From contig CAXXLS010000012.1 of NCBI GenBank assembly GCA_963677135.2, positions 186,001 through 250,000 of the forward strand: 64,000 nt of DNA. Direction: 5' to 3'. The stretch is from Seleniibacterium sp963677135. GTDB lineage: Bacteria; Desulfobacterota; Desulfuromonadia; Desulfuromonadales; Geopsychrobacteraceae. The position numbers were made by a program, and so were the translations under genes. How positions within the stretch are numbered: the stretch's first letter is position 1; every line of letters begins with the position of its first letter. This document shows, piece by piece, positions 16,811 through 25,771 of this stretch. The notes below the pieces were generated by a model. That model was not told where the DNA came from. It did not search any database and worked only from the letters and a program-made list of their open reading frames with translations.

Positions 16811-17499
16811 TCCGCATCCCTGCCCGACCAGCGCAGCCGGTAGCCTTTATTGATTTCCGGTTTGGACAGGGTGAGACCGGCTTTTTTACGGTAGCGGCAG
16901 AGATAGATGGGTTGTCCGAGGTCGAGGAATCGTTTCATGTACTTGGAGACCGGATAGTCGCCAAGATCATGGGTATAGGCTGTTTCCGCGCAATTGATCA
17001 GGCGCTCATCGCGGACCAGAAGTTCGGCGGCGGATTCGCCGTAATCGGCAAAATCGGTGGAGAAATTGAACTCACCTCCATCGGCCAGGCAGTACAGGGC
17101 CAGATCCAGAAATTCGGCGTTCAGCAGGCGCCGTTTGCGCTGTTTCTTCTTGGGCCAGGGGTCGGGGCAGTTGATATAAATGGCGGTCAGGCTGCCGGCC
17201 TCAAGATAGTGATACATCAGGTAACGGGCTTCCATTCTCAGCATCAGGATGTTGGTCAGGCCGGATGCCTCGATGCGGGCGCACGTCTGTTTGCAGCCCT
17301 GGTTGAAGATGTCGATAGCGATGAAGTTCCATTCCGGATGGCGATCTGCTACCTGGACGATAAAATCGCCGATGCCGCAGCCGATTTCCAGGGCCAGGGG
17401 ACGATCATTGCCGAACAGGGCCGGGAAGCTTCCGGCCTGCCTGAGACGGGCTTCCGGGATAAAGAACGGCGAGGTGATAAGGGTCATTCGTTGGGTCAT
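16807..17499 (-). CDS. trmB: tRNA (guanine-N7-)-methyltransferase TrmB
   Basis: A 230-residue class I methyltransferase that makes 7-methylguanosine at position 46 of tRNA. SAM motif I is LALEIGCGIGDFIVQVA (near residue 36), followed by FIAIDIF. The family signature YINCPDPWPKKKQRKRR is near residue 108, and the later FSTDFADYGESAAELL is typical. It follows the cytochrome gene by 11 bases and overlaps truD by four, so the three are one transcript. The C-terminal 30 residues (YRLRWSGRDAE) are a little longer than in many members. Confidence 0.92.
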   Translation of the reverse strand: MTQRMTLITSPFFIPEARLRQAGSFPALFGNDRPLALEIGCGIGDFIVQVADRHPEWNFIAIDIFNQGCKQTCARIEASGLTNILMLRMEARYLMYHYLEAGSLTAIYINCPDPWPKKKQRKRRLLNAEFLDLALYCLADGGEFNFSTDFADYGESAAELLVRDERLINCAETAYTHDLGDYPVSKYMKRFLDLGQPIYLCRYRKKAGLTLSKPEINKGYRLRWSGRDAE

Positions 17500-17510
17500 G
17501 GTTTTGTCTT

Positions 17511-17840
17511 CTAGCGGAGTTGATACAGATAGTTGCTGATGGTCCGGAGGTCCTGTTCCGGCACGGAATTGTATGAAGGCATAAACTCTTTACGACTGGC
17601 TTCGGGCGCAGTCAGGGTCTGGTAGATCTGCTCGACGGTCATGCGACTGCCGATCATGGTCAGGTCGGCAGCCAGGGCGCTCCCGTTCTGTTTGATCATA
17701 TGACATCCTTTGCAGCCCAGCGCGTGGATCAGTTCAAGCGCGGCCGTTTCGGAACCGGCGTCGGTGGCCCGGCCCGGGGACGGAACGGAAAGAAGCACTG
17801 CAAGCAGGAGGAAAAATGTGATTGTCGCGTTGATGTTCAT
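17511..17840 (-). CDS. Small monoheme c-type cytochrome
   Basis: A 109-residue exported protein. A signal peptide (MNINATITFFLLLAVLLSVPSPGRA) precedes a single haem-binding site GCKGCH near residue 43. A later Met in KEFMPSYNSV is a plausible sixth ligand, so it is a low-spin class I cytochrome c acting in the periplasm. The ending ISNYLYQLR resembles the last helix of cytochrome c domains. It is the first gene of an operon with trmB and truD, an unusual pairing. Its electron partner cannot be told. Confidence 0.8.
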   Translation of the reverse strand: MNINATITFFLLLAVLLSVPSPGRATDAGSETAALELIHALGCKGCHMIKQNGSALAADLTMIGSRMTVEQIYQTLTAPEASRKEFMPSYNSVPEQDLRTISNYLYQLR

Positions 17841-17992
17841 GGGCCAATGAATCTGTCAGATGAATTTTTGTGCAACTTTAACTGCAGATTCAATTCATTG
17901 CAATCGAATCCGGTCAAAAAAGCGGAGTAAAAAGGTTGCAATCGGAAAAACCGGAGATTAAGCTGGCGCAAACATCAGGAGGAACCGTTTTC

Positions 17993-19144
17993 ATGGATAT
18001 ACCTATTTCGAAAAAAGCACAGCAGGTCAAACCCTTTCTGGCCATGGAAGTTATGGAGAGGGCCAAGGAACTGGAGGCGGAAGGGCGCGATATCATCTAC
18101 CTGTGCATCGGGGAGCCGGACTTTACCACCCCGCCGGCCATTCTCGCCGCGACCGGACAGGCCCTGGCCGACGGGGCGACGTCCTATACCCATTCGCTGG
18201 GTCTGCTGGAGCTGCGCCAGGAAATTTGCCGCTATTACCTGGATCATTACGGCGTCGAGATCGTTCCGGAGCAGGTGGTGGTCTCATCCGGAACCAGCCC
18301 GCTGATGCTGCTGCTGTTTTCGGCCCTGCTCGAGGAAGGGGATGAGCTGATCCTGACCGATCCGGGCTATGCCTGCTATACCGGGTTCGTGCGGTTCGCC
18401 GGTGGCCGGCCGGTCCTGCTGAAAACCGACGCGGATAACGGTTTTCAACCGCGCCCCGAGCAGGTGCGCACCCTGATGACCGACCGCTCCCGGGCTCTGT
18501 TGATTAATTCCCCCTCCAATCCGGCGGGATCGGTTCTTTCCAGTGACGAAATGGCGGCCCTGGCGGACCTGCCGATTCCGATCATTTCCGATGAAATCTA
18601 TCATGGCCTCACCTACGAAGGGGATGAACGCTGCATTCTGGAATTTACCCGGGACGCTTTCGTGCTGGGAGGCTTTTCCAAGGCGTATGCCATGACCGGT
18701 TGGCGGCTGGGATATCTGATCGCGCCGATGTCCTGCATGCGCACCCTGCAGTCCCTGCATCAGAATTTCATGATCTGCGCCAATCACTTTGTCCAGCGGG
18801 CCGGGATCACCGCCCTGCGCGAATGCCAGGACGATGTCGCGCAGATGCGCGCCGTCTATAATGAACGCAGGCTGGAAATGGTCGCCCGCCTGCGGCAGCT
18901 CGGTTTCGGTGTGCACTTCGAACCGAAAGGGGCTTTTTATGTGCTGGCTGACGCCCGCCACATTGACGGGGATTCCCTGCGGCTGGCAAAAGACATCCTG
19001 GAGAAAACCGGTGTCGCTGTTACTCCGGGTATCGATTTCGGCGAGGGGGCGGAAGGGTTCCTGCGTTTCTCCTATACCCGTCCGCTCAGCGAGATTATCA
19101 CCGCCCTGGAGCGGATCGAACAGTACCTCAAGCGCCGTCAATAA
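17993..19144 (+). CDS. Class I/II pyridoxal-phosphate aminotransferase
   Basis: A 383-residue fold-type I aminotransferase of the aspartate/alanine group. Visible marks are IYLCIGEPDFTTPP (substrate-binding region), SSGTSPLMLLLF (PLP phosphate), INSPSNPAGSVLS (Asn), ISDEIYHGLTY (Asp and Tyr), and the PLP lysine in GGFSKAYAMTGWRLGY near residue 228. The carboxylate-binding Arg is in LRFSYTRPL close to the end. The amino donor is not deducible; AspC- or MetC-like or LL-DAP-type assignment is not justified. AGGAGG lies ten bases before the ATG at 17993. It is monocistronic. Confidence 0.85.
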   Translation: MDIPISKKAQQVKPFLAMEVMERAKELEAEGRDIIYLCIGEPDFTTPPAILAATGQALADGATSYTHSLGLLELRQEICRYYLDHYGVEIVPEQVVVSSGTSPLMLLLFSALLEEGDELILTDPGYACYTGFVRFAGGRPVLLKTDADNGFQPRPEQVRTLMTDRSRALLINSPSNPAGSVLSSDEMAALADLPIPIISDEIYHGLTYEGDERCILEFTRDAFVLGGFSKAYAMTGWRLGYLIAPMSCMRTLQSLHQNFMICANHFVQRAGITALRECQDDVAQMRAVYNERRLEMVARLRQLGFGVHFEPKGAFYVLADARHIDGDSLRLAKDILEKTGVAVTPGIDFGEGAEGFLRFSYTRPLSEIITALERIEQYLKRRQ

Positions 19145-19227
19145 TGGCTGTCGAGAAATATCATCCGGCAAGGACAGGGGGGCCACCGCTCCGTCCTTGC
19201 CGGAATAAGGCTGGTTTCCAGCTTGCC

Positions 19228-19264
19228 ATCCCCGATCAGCCATCATGTTCGGGGATTTCTGTTT
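19228..19264 (+). terminator. Terminator after the aminotransferase gene
   Basis: ATCCCCGA (19228-19235) pairs with TCGGGGAT (19249-19256), followed by TTCTGTTT. A second 12-bp inverted repeat without T-run lies just before it (19164-19175 with 19193-19204). Confidence 0.6.
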
Positions 19265-19272
19265 GATACTGA

Positions 19273-20772
19273 TTACCGGTCTTTTGCCGCCAGCGATTGA
19301 AAAAGAGCTGCGGCGGAACCGGCATTTTTCAGCAGTTCACTGCAGTTCTCTTTTGAGTCCATCAGTTTCTTCAGCCTCGGCGCCAGGGTCGTGTCGCCGA
19401 CCAGGATCGCTCCACGCAGCCGGCTGTCGCGGAATACCAGCAGACCGTATCGGGCGGCTTCCGTCATTTCGAAGGTCTGGTAACTGGCGTCATCGGGGTG
19501 AACCAGCCCCATGCTGATCATGTCGACATCGAGCACCTTGAGGATATTGCTGCGCGGGATGCCGCCGAAAAGCATATCGCCGCCGGCCGCGTTGATCCCG
19601 GCGATGGTCCCTTGGAACTGCGCCGGGGACCAGGTGCCGTAGGCGACGGACTGGTGTTCCGCCAGATCCCCTGCGGCGAAAATCTCAGGGTGGGTGGTGC
19701 GCAGGTGATGGTCAACGACCACCCCTTCGCGCACTTCAAGACCGGCGAGTCGCGCCAGATAGCTGTTGGTGCGTACTCCGGCGGCGATGATGACCAGGTC
19801 CGCAGGCAGGGTTTGCCCCGATTCGAGGACGACGCTGCGGACGATTTCATCGCCGTCAAACTGTTTGATGCGCGCCCCGGGCACCAGCTTGATGCCCTGT
19901 GCTTCCGCCGCTTTTTCCAGATAGGCGCTCGCTGCGGGGGTGAGCTGGCGGGGCAGCAGCCAGGAAAACCCTTCAAGCAGGCTGACCCGGGCCTTGCGCC
20001 GTGCCAGGGCCGCCGCGGTTTCCAGTCCCAGGACGCCGCCGCCGACCACGACGCAGGAACTGTCCGGGGTGCATAGCCTGAGAATCCGGTCGGCATCCTG
20101 CCTGGTGCGCAGGGTCACGACATTCTGACGATTGACACCGGGAATGGGCGGCACGAAAGAGTGCGCGCCCATGGCCAGAATCAGCCGGTCATAGGGGAGC
20201 GGCTCCTGCCCTTTGACGGTCACGGTCTTGTCTTCGGGATGAATGGCCGTGACTTCTGCATCGCAGCGAATATCGATATTGCGCTCCACGTACCAGCTTT
20301 CCGGATGGACCGGCAGGGATTCGACCGAGAGTTCTCCGGCCAGGTAGCGGGTCAGATTGAGACGGTAATAGGGCCGTTCCGCTTCCCGGGTCAGCAGGAT
20401 AACGGTGGCCCCGGGAGCGGTGTTCCGGGCCGATTCGGCGGCGGACAGGCCGGCAATTCCCCCCCCGATGATGACGATGGTGGTGGCGTCCGCCGTCGAG
20501 ACGTCCGCCGGCGCTTCAGCCTCGACGGCTTCGAAGCGGTCCGGTCCGACACCGCACACCGGGCAGACGGCGGGCGGTTCTCTGCCGTCCTCTAGATAAT
20601 CGCAGTTGATGCAGCGCCATTGCTGGGGAGCTGCTTTCTCCGGCTGCGGCGGAGCCTCCTCCAGGGCGTCAAAGTGTTCTGCCGTGGCACCGCAGATGGG
20701 GCAGAAATCGGGGGGCTCATCCCCTTCGTGCACATAACCGCAGACAATACACAACCAGCTTCTTTTGGCCAT
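19273..20772 (-). CDS. FAD/NAD(P) oxidoreductase with two N-terminal rubredoxin-like domains
   Basis: A 499-residue protein. Two rubredoxin-like iron sites come first: CIVCGYVHEGDEPPDFCPICG (residues about 7-27) and CINCDYLEDG...CPVCG (about 51-72). A flavoprotein reductase of the NADH:rubredoxin/nitrite reductase type follows, with the FAD motif VIIGGGIAGLSAAE, the NAD motif CVVVGGGVLGLETAAAL, and the second FAD motif IFAAGDLAEH. It should pass electrons from NAD(P)H through FAD to the iron centres, and most likely to the rubrerythrin encoded directly upstream, for peroxide removal. The start at 20772 is chosen because AGAGGGG precedes it and the next 39 codons upstream do not fit the family. 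A terminator between the two genes would lower its expression relative to rubrerythrin. Confidence 0.85.
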   Translation of the reverse strand: MAKRSWLCIVCGYVHEGDEPPDFCPICGATAEHFDALEEAPPQPEKAAPQQWRCINCDYLEDGREPPAVCPVCGVGPDRFEAVEAEAPADVSTADATTIVIIGGGIAGLSAAESARNTAPGATVILLTREAERPYYRLNLTRYLAGELSVESLPVHPESWYVERNIDIRCDAEVTAIHPEDKTVTVKGQEPLPYDRLILAMGAHSFVPPIPGVNRQNVVTLRTRQDADRILRLCTPDSSCVVVGGGVLGLETAAALARRKARVSLLEGFSWLLPRQLTPAASAYLEKAAEAQGIKLVPGARIKQFDGDEIVRSVVLESGQTLPADLVIIAAGVRTNSYLARLAGLEVREGVVVDHHLRTTHPEIFAAGDLAEHQSVAYGTWSPAQFQGTIAGINAAGGDMLFGGIPRSNILKVLDVDMISMGLVHPDDASYQTFEMTEAARYGLLVFRDSRLRGAILVGDTTLAPRLKKLMDSKENCSELLKNAGSAAALFQSLAAKDR

Positions 20773-20787
20773 AAAAACCCCTCTTAT

Positions 20788-20823
20788 AAAAAAACCGCTG
20801 TCAGCTTCGTAGCGCGACAGCGG
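20788..20823 (-). terminator. Terminator/attenuator between rubrerythrin and the flavoprotein gene
   Basis: On the reverse strand CCGCTGTC pairs with GACAGCGG (20795-20802 with 20816-20823), followed by seven T residues. It stands between two genes that otherwise look like an operon. Confidence 0.8.
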
Positions 20824-20840
20824 CATGTCATGACATGATC

Positions 20841-21341
20841 TTAACTGATCAGAGTGAAGCGATCCTTGGGAACATTGCAGACCGGGCATTTGTCGGGAGC
20901 GTCGTCATAGACGGTATTGCCGCAGATTTCACAGACGTAGACCGGGCGATCAGCAAGGTCGCTGCCGCTTTCGACAGCTTCCAGCGCCTTGCTGTAGAGA
21001 TTGTAGTGAACCTCTTCAACTTCAAGGGCGTTGTGGAAAGATATTTCGGCAGCGCGGTTGCCTTCCTGCTTCGCTTCCTCGAGATAGGGAGGATACATCT
21101 TCTGAAACTCGAACCCCTCGCCATCAATGGCTTCCTTGAGATTGTCCAGAGTCTTTTTGATACCGCCCATGGCGCGCAGATGAGCGTGGGCGTGAATGGT
21201 TTCAGCGTGGGCCGCGGCACGGAAAAGTTTGGCCACCTGCGGGTAGCCGTCGGCGTCGGCCTGTTTGGCAAAGGCAAGGTACTTCCGGTTAGCCTGGCTT
21301 TCGCCGGCGAAGGCATCGGCAAGATTCTCTTTGGTAGACAT
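20841..21341 (-). CDS. rbr: Rubrerythrin (peroxidase)
   Basis: A 166-residue non-haem diiron protein that reduces hydrogen peroxide in anaerobes. The diiron domain has FAGESQANRKYLAFA (Glu), HAETIHAHAHL (Glu-x-x-His) and ALEVEEVHYNLY (Glu-x-x-His). A C-terminal rubredoxin domain has VCEICGNTVYDDAPDKCPVCNVPKDRF. The His in the first diiron helix pair and both CxxC pairs are intact. The ATG at 21341 has a good AAGGAGGA upstream. Together with the double-rubredoxin flavoprotein it forms an oxidative-stress unit. Confidence 0.93.
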   Translation of the reverse strand: MSTKENLADAFAGESQANRKYLAFAKQADADGYPQVAKLFRAAAHAETIHAHAHLRAMGGIKKTLDNLKEAIDGEGFEFQKMYPPYLEEAKQEGNRAAEISFHNALEVEEVHYNLYSKALEAVESGSDLADRPVYVCEICGNTVYDDAPDKCPVCNVPKDRFTLIS

Positions 21342-21485
21342 GGACAGATCCTCCTTGTTTTTGGGTTGCGGCAACAGCATTGCCGGAAATGTCATGGGTT
21401 CATGGTGTTCTTTTTAGCGCTTGAGACATTGGCAGGTCACAAAAGCAGATTGTTCGAATAGCAATGATGAAAAACCTGAGATTTT

Positions 21486-21513
21486 ATAGTAGCAGAGAGT
21501 CTCTTGGAGTCAA
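21486..21513 (-). promoter_or_regulatory. Candidate promoter of the rubrerythrin gene
   Basis: On the reverse strand TTGACT (21508-21513) is followed after 16 bases by TACTAT (21486-21491); a TATAAA overlaps slightly downstream. The leader would be about 140 bases. Confidence 0.45.
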
Positions 21514-21645
21514 TCATGCAATCCCTCGCAACTGTAGCCCGGGCCTTTTCGGAGGAGGGGCCAGAAAAAATTGTCCTGTGCCATTCCCCCTTGGAATATG
21601 ATACAAAAAAGAGCTCTGCCTGCCTGAAATGAAGGACTGATAAGT

Positions 21646-23841
21646 GTGACTGACCAGATTGCCGACATCGCCGTAAACGCCCCACTGCGACAACTGTTCT
21701 CCTATCGTCTCAATAGCGACCAGGCCGCCCTCGCCAGGCCGGGCATGCGGGTTCGTGTCCCCTTCGGTCGGCGGACGGCGATCGGGGTCATCATCCGGGT
21801 TCATGACGGCGATGGCAGCGATCTGAAAGACGTTCGGGAGCTGCTCGATCCCGAATTGCTGCTTCCTGAATCATTGCTCAAGCTGTTGCGTTGGGCCGCG
21901 GACTATTACCTCCATCCGGTCGGGCAGGTGATCCGCAGTGCCCTGCCGGCCGGACTGGCCAGTGACAAGAACGCCCCGGCCATCCTGACCGAACCGGTTT
22001 ACCAGGTTGTCGACCCCGAACCGGTTTTGCGCGGCAAAAAGCAAAAGGACCTGTTCGCGTTTATCGCCACCCACGGTCCGGTGTCCCTGGGCGTGCTTCG
22101 CGAACAGTTTGCGGAGCCCCATGCAACGCTCAAGCGGCTGGTCGAGCTGGGCTGTCTCGAGAGCCACGAACGGGAGCGGATCAGGGACCCCTTTTTAAGC
22201 GACCCGATCAGCGCGGATGCTCCCCCCGCCCTCAACCCGGCACAGCAGGCCGCCGTAGAGCAGGTGGTCGCCAGCCTTGAGCGCTGCCGGTTTCAGGGCT
22301 TTCTTCTGCACGGGGTGACCGGCAGCGGCAAGACCGAGGTTTATCTGCACGCGGTCAGCCATTGCCTGGCTGTGAAGAAACAGGCCCTGATCCTGGTTCC
22401 CGAAATTTCCCTGACCCCCCAGCTGGTCGCCCGCTTCAGGGCGCGTTTTGAAAGCGACGGCGTTGTCATTGTCGCACTGCACAGCGGGATGTCGGACGGT
22501 GAACGCTATGATGCCTGGCGGCGGATTTCCCGCAACCAGGTCCAGATCGTGATCGGCGCCCGATCGGCGATTTTTGCGCCGCTGCAGGATTTAGGACTGC
22601 TCATCGTCGATGAGGAACACGACAGCAGTTACAAGCAGGGGGAAGGGTTTCGCTATAACGCCCGGGATCTCGCCCTGGTGCGGGGGCAGCAGCAGGACTG
22701 CCCGGTCCTGCTCGGCAGTGCTACGCCGTCCCTGGCCAGCTTTTACCGCAGTCAGCAGGACGCATTGACGCTGCTCACGCTGCCGGGAAGAGTCCATGCC
22801 GGCCGGATGCCCCAGGTCACTCTCATCGATCTCAAAGAGGAAAATCCTGGCGAAGGGACCCTGGCACCGACCCTGATCGAAGCGATTCAGAGTGCTCTGG
22901 AGGTCCGGGAACAGGCGCTTCTGCTTCTGAACCGGCGCGGGTTCTCACCGTTTTTGCTGTGTCCCGATTGCGGCAGCAGCTTTCATTGTCCCAATTGCGA
23001 TATCACCTTGACCTTCCATCAACGCGACCGTCAGTTGCGTTGTCATTACTGCGATTATGTCGACCAGGTTCCGACTCTCTGTCCCAAGTGCCAGGGGGGC
23101 AACCTGCAGCCCCAGGGAGCCGGAACCGAGCGTTTGGAGCAGGAACTGGCCGAGCTCTTCCCGGGCGCCAGGATCGGGCGCATGGATCGCGATACCACCA
23201 GCCGCAAAGGGGCCCATCAGCGCATCATTCGCGAGATGATGGCGGGGCAGATCGACATCCTGGTGGGCACCCAGATGATCGCCAAGGGGCATGATTTCCC
23301 CGGCGTTTCCGTGGTCGGGGTGCTGGGTACCGACAGCATCCTCAACTTTCCCGATTTCCGCGCTGCGGAGCGCAGCTTCTCTCTGCTGACCCAGGTGGCC
23401 GGCCGGGCCGGCCGTGAAAAAGGGGGAGGCAAGGTCTACATCCAGTCCTACAGCCCCGAGCATTACGCCCTGACCTGCGCGGCGCGCCAGGATTTCCTGG
23501 ACTTTTACCAGCAGGAACTGCCCTTTCGCGAGGAACTGGGTTACCCGCCCTGTGGCCATCTGGTCAACCTGATCGTCTCCGGAAACTTTGCCCCGCAGGT
23601 CAAAACAGCATCAGCAGAACTCGGTGACTTTCTCCTGTCCAGGGCCAGCGACGTCGACATCCTCGGTCCCAGCCCCTGCCCCCTGCCGCGTCTGCGGGGC
23701 AAGAGCAGGTACCAGGTTCTGCTGAAGGCCGGGCAGAGAAGTGTTTTACATCGGCTGCTGTCCGCTCTGGAGGCATTTCAGAAAAGATTGCCCAGACAGG
23801 TGACATTGGCGATTGATGTTGATCCGGTTGATATGTTGTAA
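21646..23841 (+). CDS. priA: Primosomal protein N' (PriA helicase)
   Basis: A 731-residue superfamily 2 helicase that restarts stalled replication forks. The N-terminal DNA-binding domain begins IADIAVNAPLRQLFSYRL. Walker A is HGVTGSGKTEVYLHAV (near residue 227), Walker B is LLIVDEEHDSSYKQ, and the zinc-binding cysteines are in CPDCGSSFHCPNCD and CHYCDYVDQVPTLCPKC. Helicase motifs V and VI (GTQMIAKGHDFPGV, QVAGRAGRE) follow. The start is a GTG at 21646 with AAGGA upstream. It is divergent from rbr. Length matches the family. Confidence 0.95.
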   Translation: MTDQIADIAVNAPLRQLFSYRLNSDQAALARPGMRVRVPFGRRTAIGVIIRVHDGDGSDLKDVRELLDPELLLPESLLKLLRWAADYYLHPVGQVIRSALPAGLASDKNAPAILTEPVYQVVDPEPVLRGKKQKDLFAFIATHGPVSLGVLREQFAEPHATLKRLVELGCLESHERERIRDPFLSDPISADAPPALNPAQQAAVEQVVASLERCRFQGFLLHGVTGSGKTEVYLHAVSHCLAVKKQALILVPEISLTPQLVARFRARFESDGVVIVALHSGMSDGERYDAWRRISRNQVQIVIGARSAIFAPLQDLGLLIVDEEHDSSYKQGEGFRYNARDLALVRGQQQDCPVLLGSATPSLASFYRSQQDALTLLTLPGRVHAGRMPQVTLIDLKEENPGEGTLAPTLIEAIQSALEVREQALLLLNRRGFSPFLLCPDCGSSFHCPNCDITLTFHQRDRQLRCHYCDYVDQVPTLCPKCQGGNLQPQGAGTERLEQELAELFPGARIGRMDRDTTSRKGAHQRIIREMMAGQIDILVGTQMIAKGHDFPGVSVVGVLGTDSILNFPDFRAAERSFSLLTQVAGRAGREKGGGKVYIQSYSPEHYALTCAARQDFLDFYQQELPFREELGYPPCGHLVNLIVSGNFAPQVKTASAELGDFLLSRASDVDILGPSPCPLPRLRGKSRYQVLLKAGQRSVLHRLLSALEAFQKRLPRQVTLAIDVDPVDML

Positions 23842-24038
23842 TCGGTTTGAATCCGGAACCGGCCCTTTCCCGTGGTGGCGGGGTGAATCTGCGGGCTCGC
23901 TGGTGCGGCGCAACGTCCTCCGTCCCAGGGTTTTCTCGTCGCGGAATGTTGCCGGTTGGCAAATCCGTAATGGACAGTGAGTTTCCGAATCGTCCGGATG
24001 GGACTGTTTCAACCAATCAACACAACAGGATGGCATCT

Positions 24039-25226
24039 GTGAAAAGAATCGTTATTTCAATCTCTCTCGTGTTGATGCTGGCCGGCTGCCTGGCCAAAGC
24101 GCCGGAGCCGCCGCCTGAGGTTCAGCCCGTTGAGCCATTGCTGCCGGTGGCCTGGGATGAGGTTCTCGGCTGGCAACTCGACCGTCCGGCAGAGGCTTTG
24201 AGCGCCTTTGTCAAGAGTTGCAAAGCGGTCGGCAGGCGGGCCCAGTGGCAGCAGGTCTGTGAAAAGGCCCGCCAGCTCGAGCCGGTCTCCGATGCAACTG
24301 CGCGGGATTTTTTCGAGCAGAATTTTCAGCCGTACCTGGTGGTGAACGATGACGGCAGCAGTCGCGGACTGATTACCGGGTATTACGGACCCGAACTCGA
24401 GGGAAGCCGGGTTCCGACGGCGGAATACCGGTATCCTCTCTATCGTCAGCCGGATGATCTGCTGATCATCGATCTGAGCGAGCTTTATCCGGAGCTGGGG
24501 ACGTATCGCCTGCGCGGCCGGGTCGAAGGAAACCGGGTGGTGCCCTATTTTGACCGCAGTGAAATCGATGTCGGCGACAGTCCCCTCTTCGGCCAGGAAC
24601 TGTTCTGGGTCAAGGATCCCGTCGAACTGTTCTTCCTGCATATCCAGGGGTCGGGACGGATCAGGCTGCCGGACGGTGAGCGGATCATGGTGAACTACGC
24701 CAACCAGAACGGTCACCCTTACCGTTCCATCGGCAGACTGCTGCTGGAGCGCAAGGCCATGACGCGCGACCAGATGTCGATGCAGAATATCAGGCGCTGG
24801 GTCAGGGACAACCCGGAGGCGGGGAAAAAGCTGTTGGCTGAAAACCCGAGCTATGTCTTTTTTCGGGAATTGTCCAGTGAGTACACCTTTCCTCCGGGAG
24901 CTCTCGGCGTTCCCCTGACGCCGTTGCGCAGCCTGGCCGTCGATCCGCGCACCATTCCATTGGGGGCGCCGGTGTTTATCGCGACCACCTTTCCCGGGAC
25001 CGATTATCCCCTTGAGCAGCTGATGGTTGCCCAGGATACCGGGGGGGCCATCAAGGGACGGGTTCGGGCCGACTTCTTCTGGGGTATGGGGCACGAGGCC
25101 GGCGAGGTGGCCGGGAAAATGAAGCAGGACGGAAAACTCTGGGTTCTGCTGCCCAAGGAAGAAACCGATGGGCCATGGCAATCCAGCGCGGATAATACCG
25201 GAAAAGGTCGGGGGGAGATCAATTGA
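24039..25226 (+). CDS. mltA: Membrane-bound lytic murein transglycosylase A (lipoprotein)
   Basis: A 395-residue outer-membrane lipoprotein that cleaves peptidoglycan to anhydro-muropeptides. The signal peptide ends in the lipobox LMLAGC, and the lipidated Cys is followed by a Pro-rich linker. MltA family segments are GLITGYYGPELEGSR, FFLHIQGSGRIRLPDGE, GHPYRSIGRLL, and the 3D domain with PLGAPVFIATTFPG and the catalytic Asp in VAQDTGGAIKGRVRADFFWG. The start is put at GTG 24039, preceded by AGGATGG, because it yields an ideal signal peptide; an ATG at 24030 adds three residues. The last codons overlap the Nudix gene. Confidence 0.9.
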   Translation: MKRIVISISLVLMLAGCLAKAPEPPPEVQPVEPLLPVAWDEVLGWQLDRPAEALSAFVKSCKAVGRRAQWQQVCEKARQLEPVSDATARDFFEQNFQPYLVVNDDGSSRGLITGYYGPELEGSRVPTAEYRYPLYRQPDDLLIIDLSELYPELGTYRLRGRVEGNRVVPYFDRSEIDVGDSPLFGQELFWVKDPVELFFLHIQGSGRIRLPDGERIMVNYANQNGHPYRSIGRLLLERKAMTRDQMSMQNIRRWVRDNPEAGKKLLAENPSYVFFRELSSEYTFPPGALGVPLTPLRSLAVDPRTIPLGAPVFIATTFPGTDYPLEQLMVAQDTGGAIKGRVRADFFWGMGHEAGEVAGKMKQDGKLWVLLPKEETDGPWQSSADNTGKGRGEIN

Positions 25227-25663
25227 GTGAGCAACCGAAACATGTCGCCGTGGTCTGTTGCCTGATTCGCAATGAAGAAAACCGGTTGCTGCTGGTCAAG
25301 CATCATATTCGCGGCTGGGAAATGCCCCAGGGGCGGGTCGAAGAGGGAGAAAACCTGATTTTTGCCTTGAGCCGCGAGATTCTCGAGGAGACCGGGGTGA
25401 CCATCAGCCATGCCCGGCTGTCGGTCATCTGGTCCAAGGTGTCAAACCCGGCCGCACTGATTTTCTGCTTTCAGGCCCGCTACGCCTCCGGCAGCCTGAC
25501 CCCGAGCGAAGAGACCCCGGACGTCGCCTGGTGCAGTGTCGACGAAGCCTACCAGCGGATCTGTCACCCGGTTAACCGGGATCGTTTCAAAGCGGTCATT
25601 AATCACGACGGGCCTGTTCAGTTGCGCAGTTACCAGACGGCGCCGTACCGTATTCTCAATTGA
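25223..25663 (+). CDS. Nudix hydrolase
   Basis: A 146-residue Nudix protein hydrolysing a nucleoside diphosphate linked to another group. The Nudix box is GRVEEGENLIFALSREILEETG (residues about 37-58), with the REXXEEXG metal-binding core intact. It starts with TTG at 25223, overlapping the mltA stop (TTGA) and preceded by GGGGGAG, so it is translationally coupled to mltA. The C-terminal part (CHPVNRDRFKAVINHDGPVQLRSYQ) gives no substrate clue. Confidence 0.85.
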   Translation: MSEQPKHVAVVCCLIRNEENRLLLVKHHIRGWEMPQGRVEEGENLIFALSREILEETGVTISHARLSVIWSKVSNPAALIFCFQARYASGSLTPSEETPDVAWCSVDEAYQRICHPVNRDRFKAVINHDGPVQLRSYQTAPYRILN

Positions 25664-25771
25664 CGATGACGGGTCTTTTGCATTTCCTTCCTGAATAAAA
25701 AAGATCGGCACTGTTCGATCGCTTCGGCTGCCAGCTGATATACTTGCACAGACAAACGGTTGCGAGGGGAG

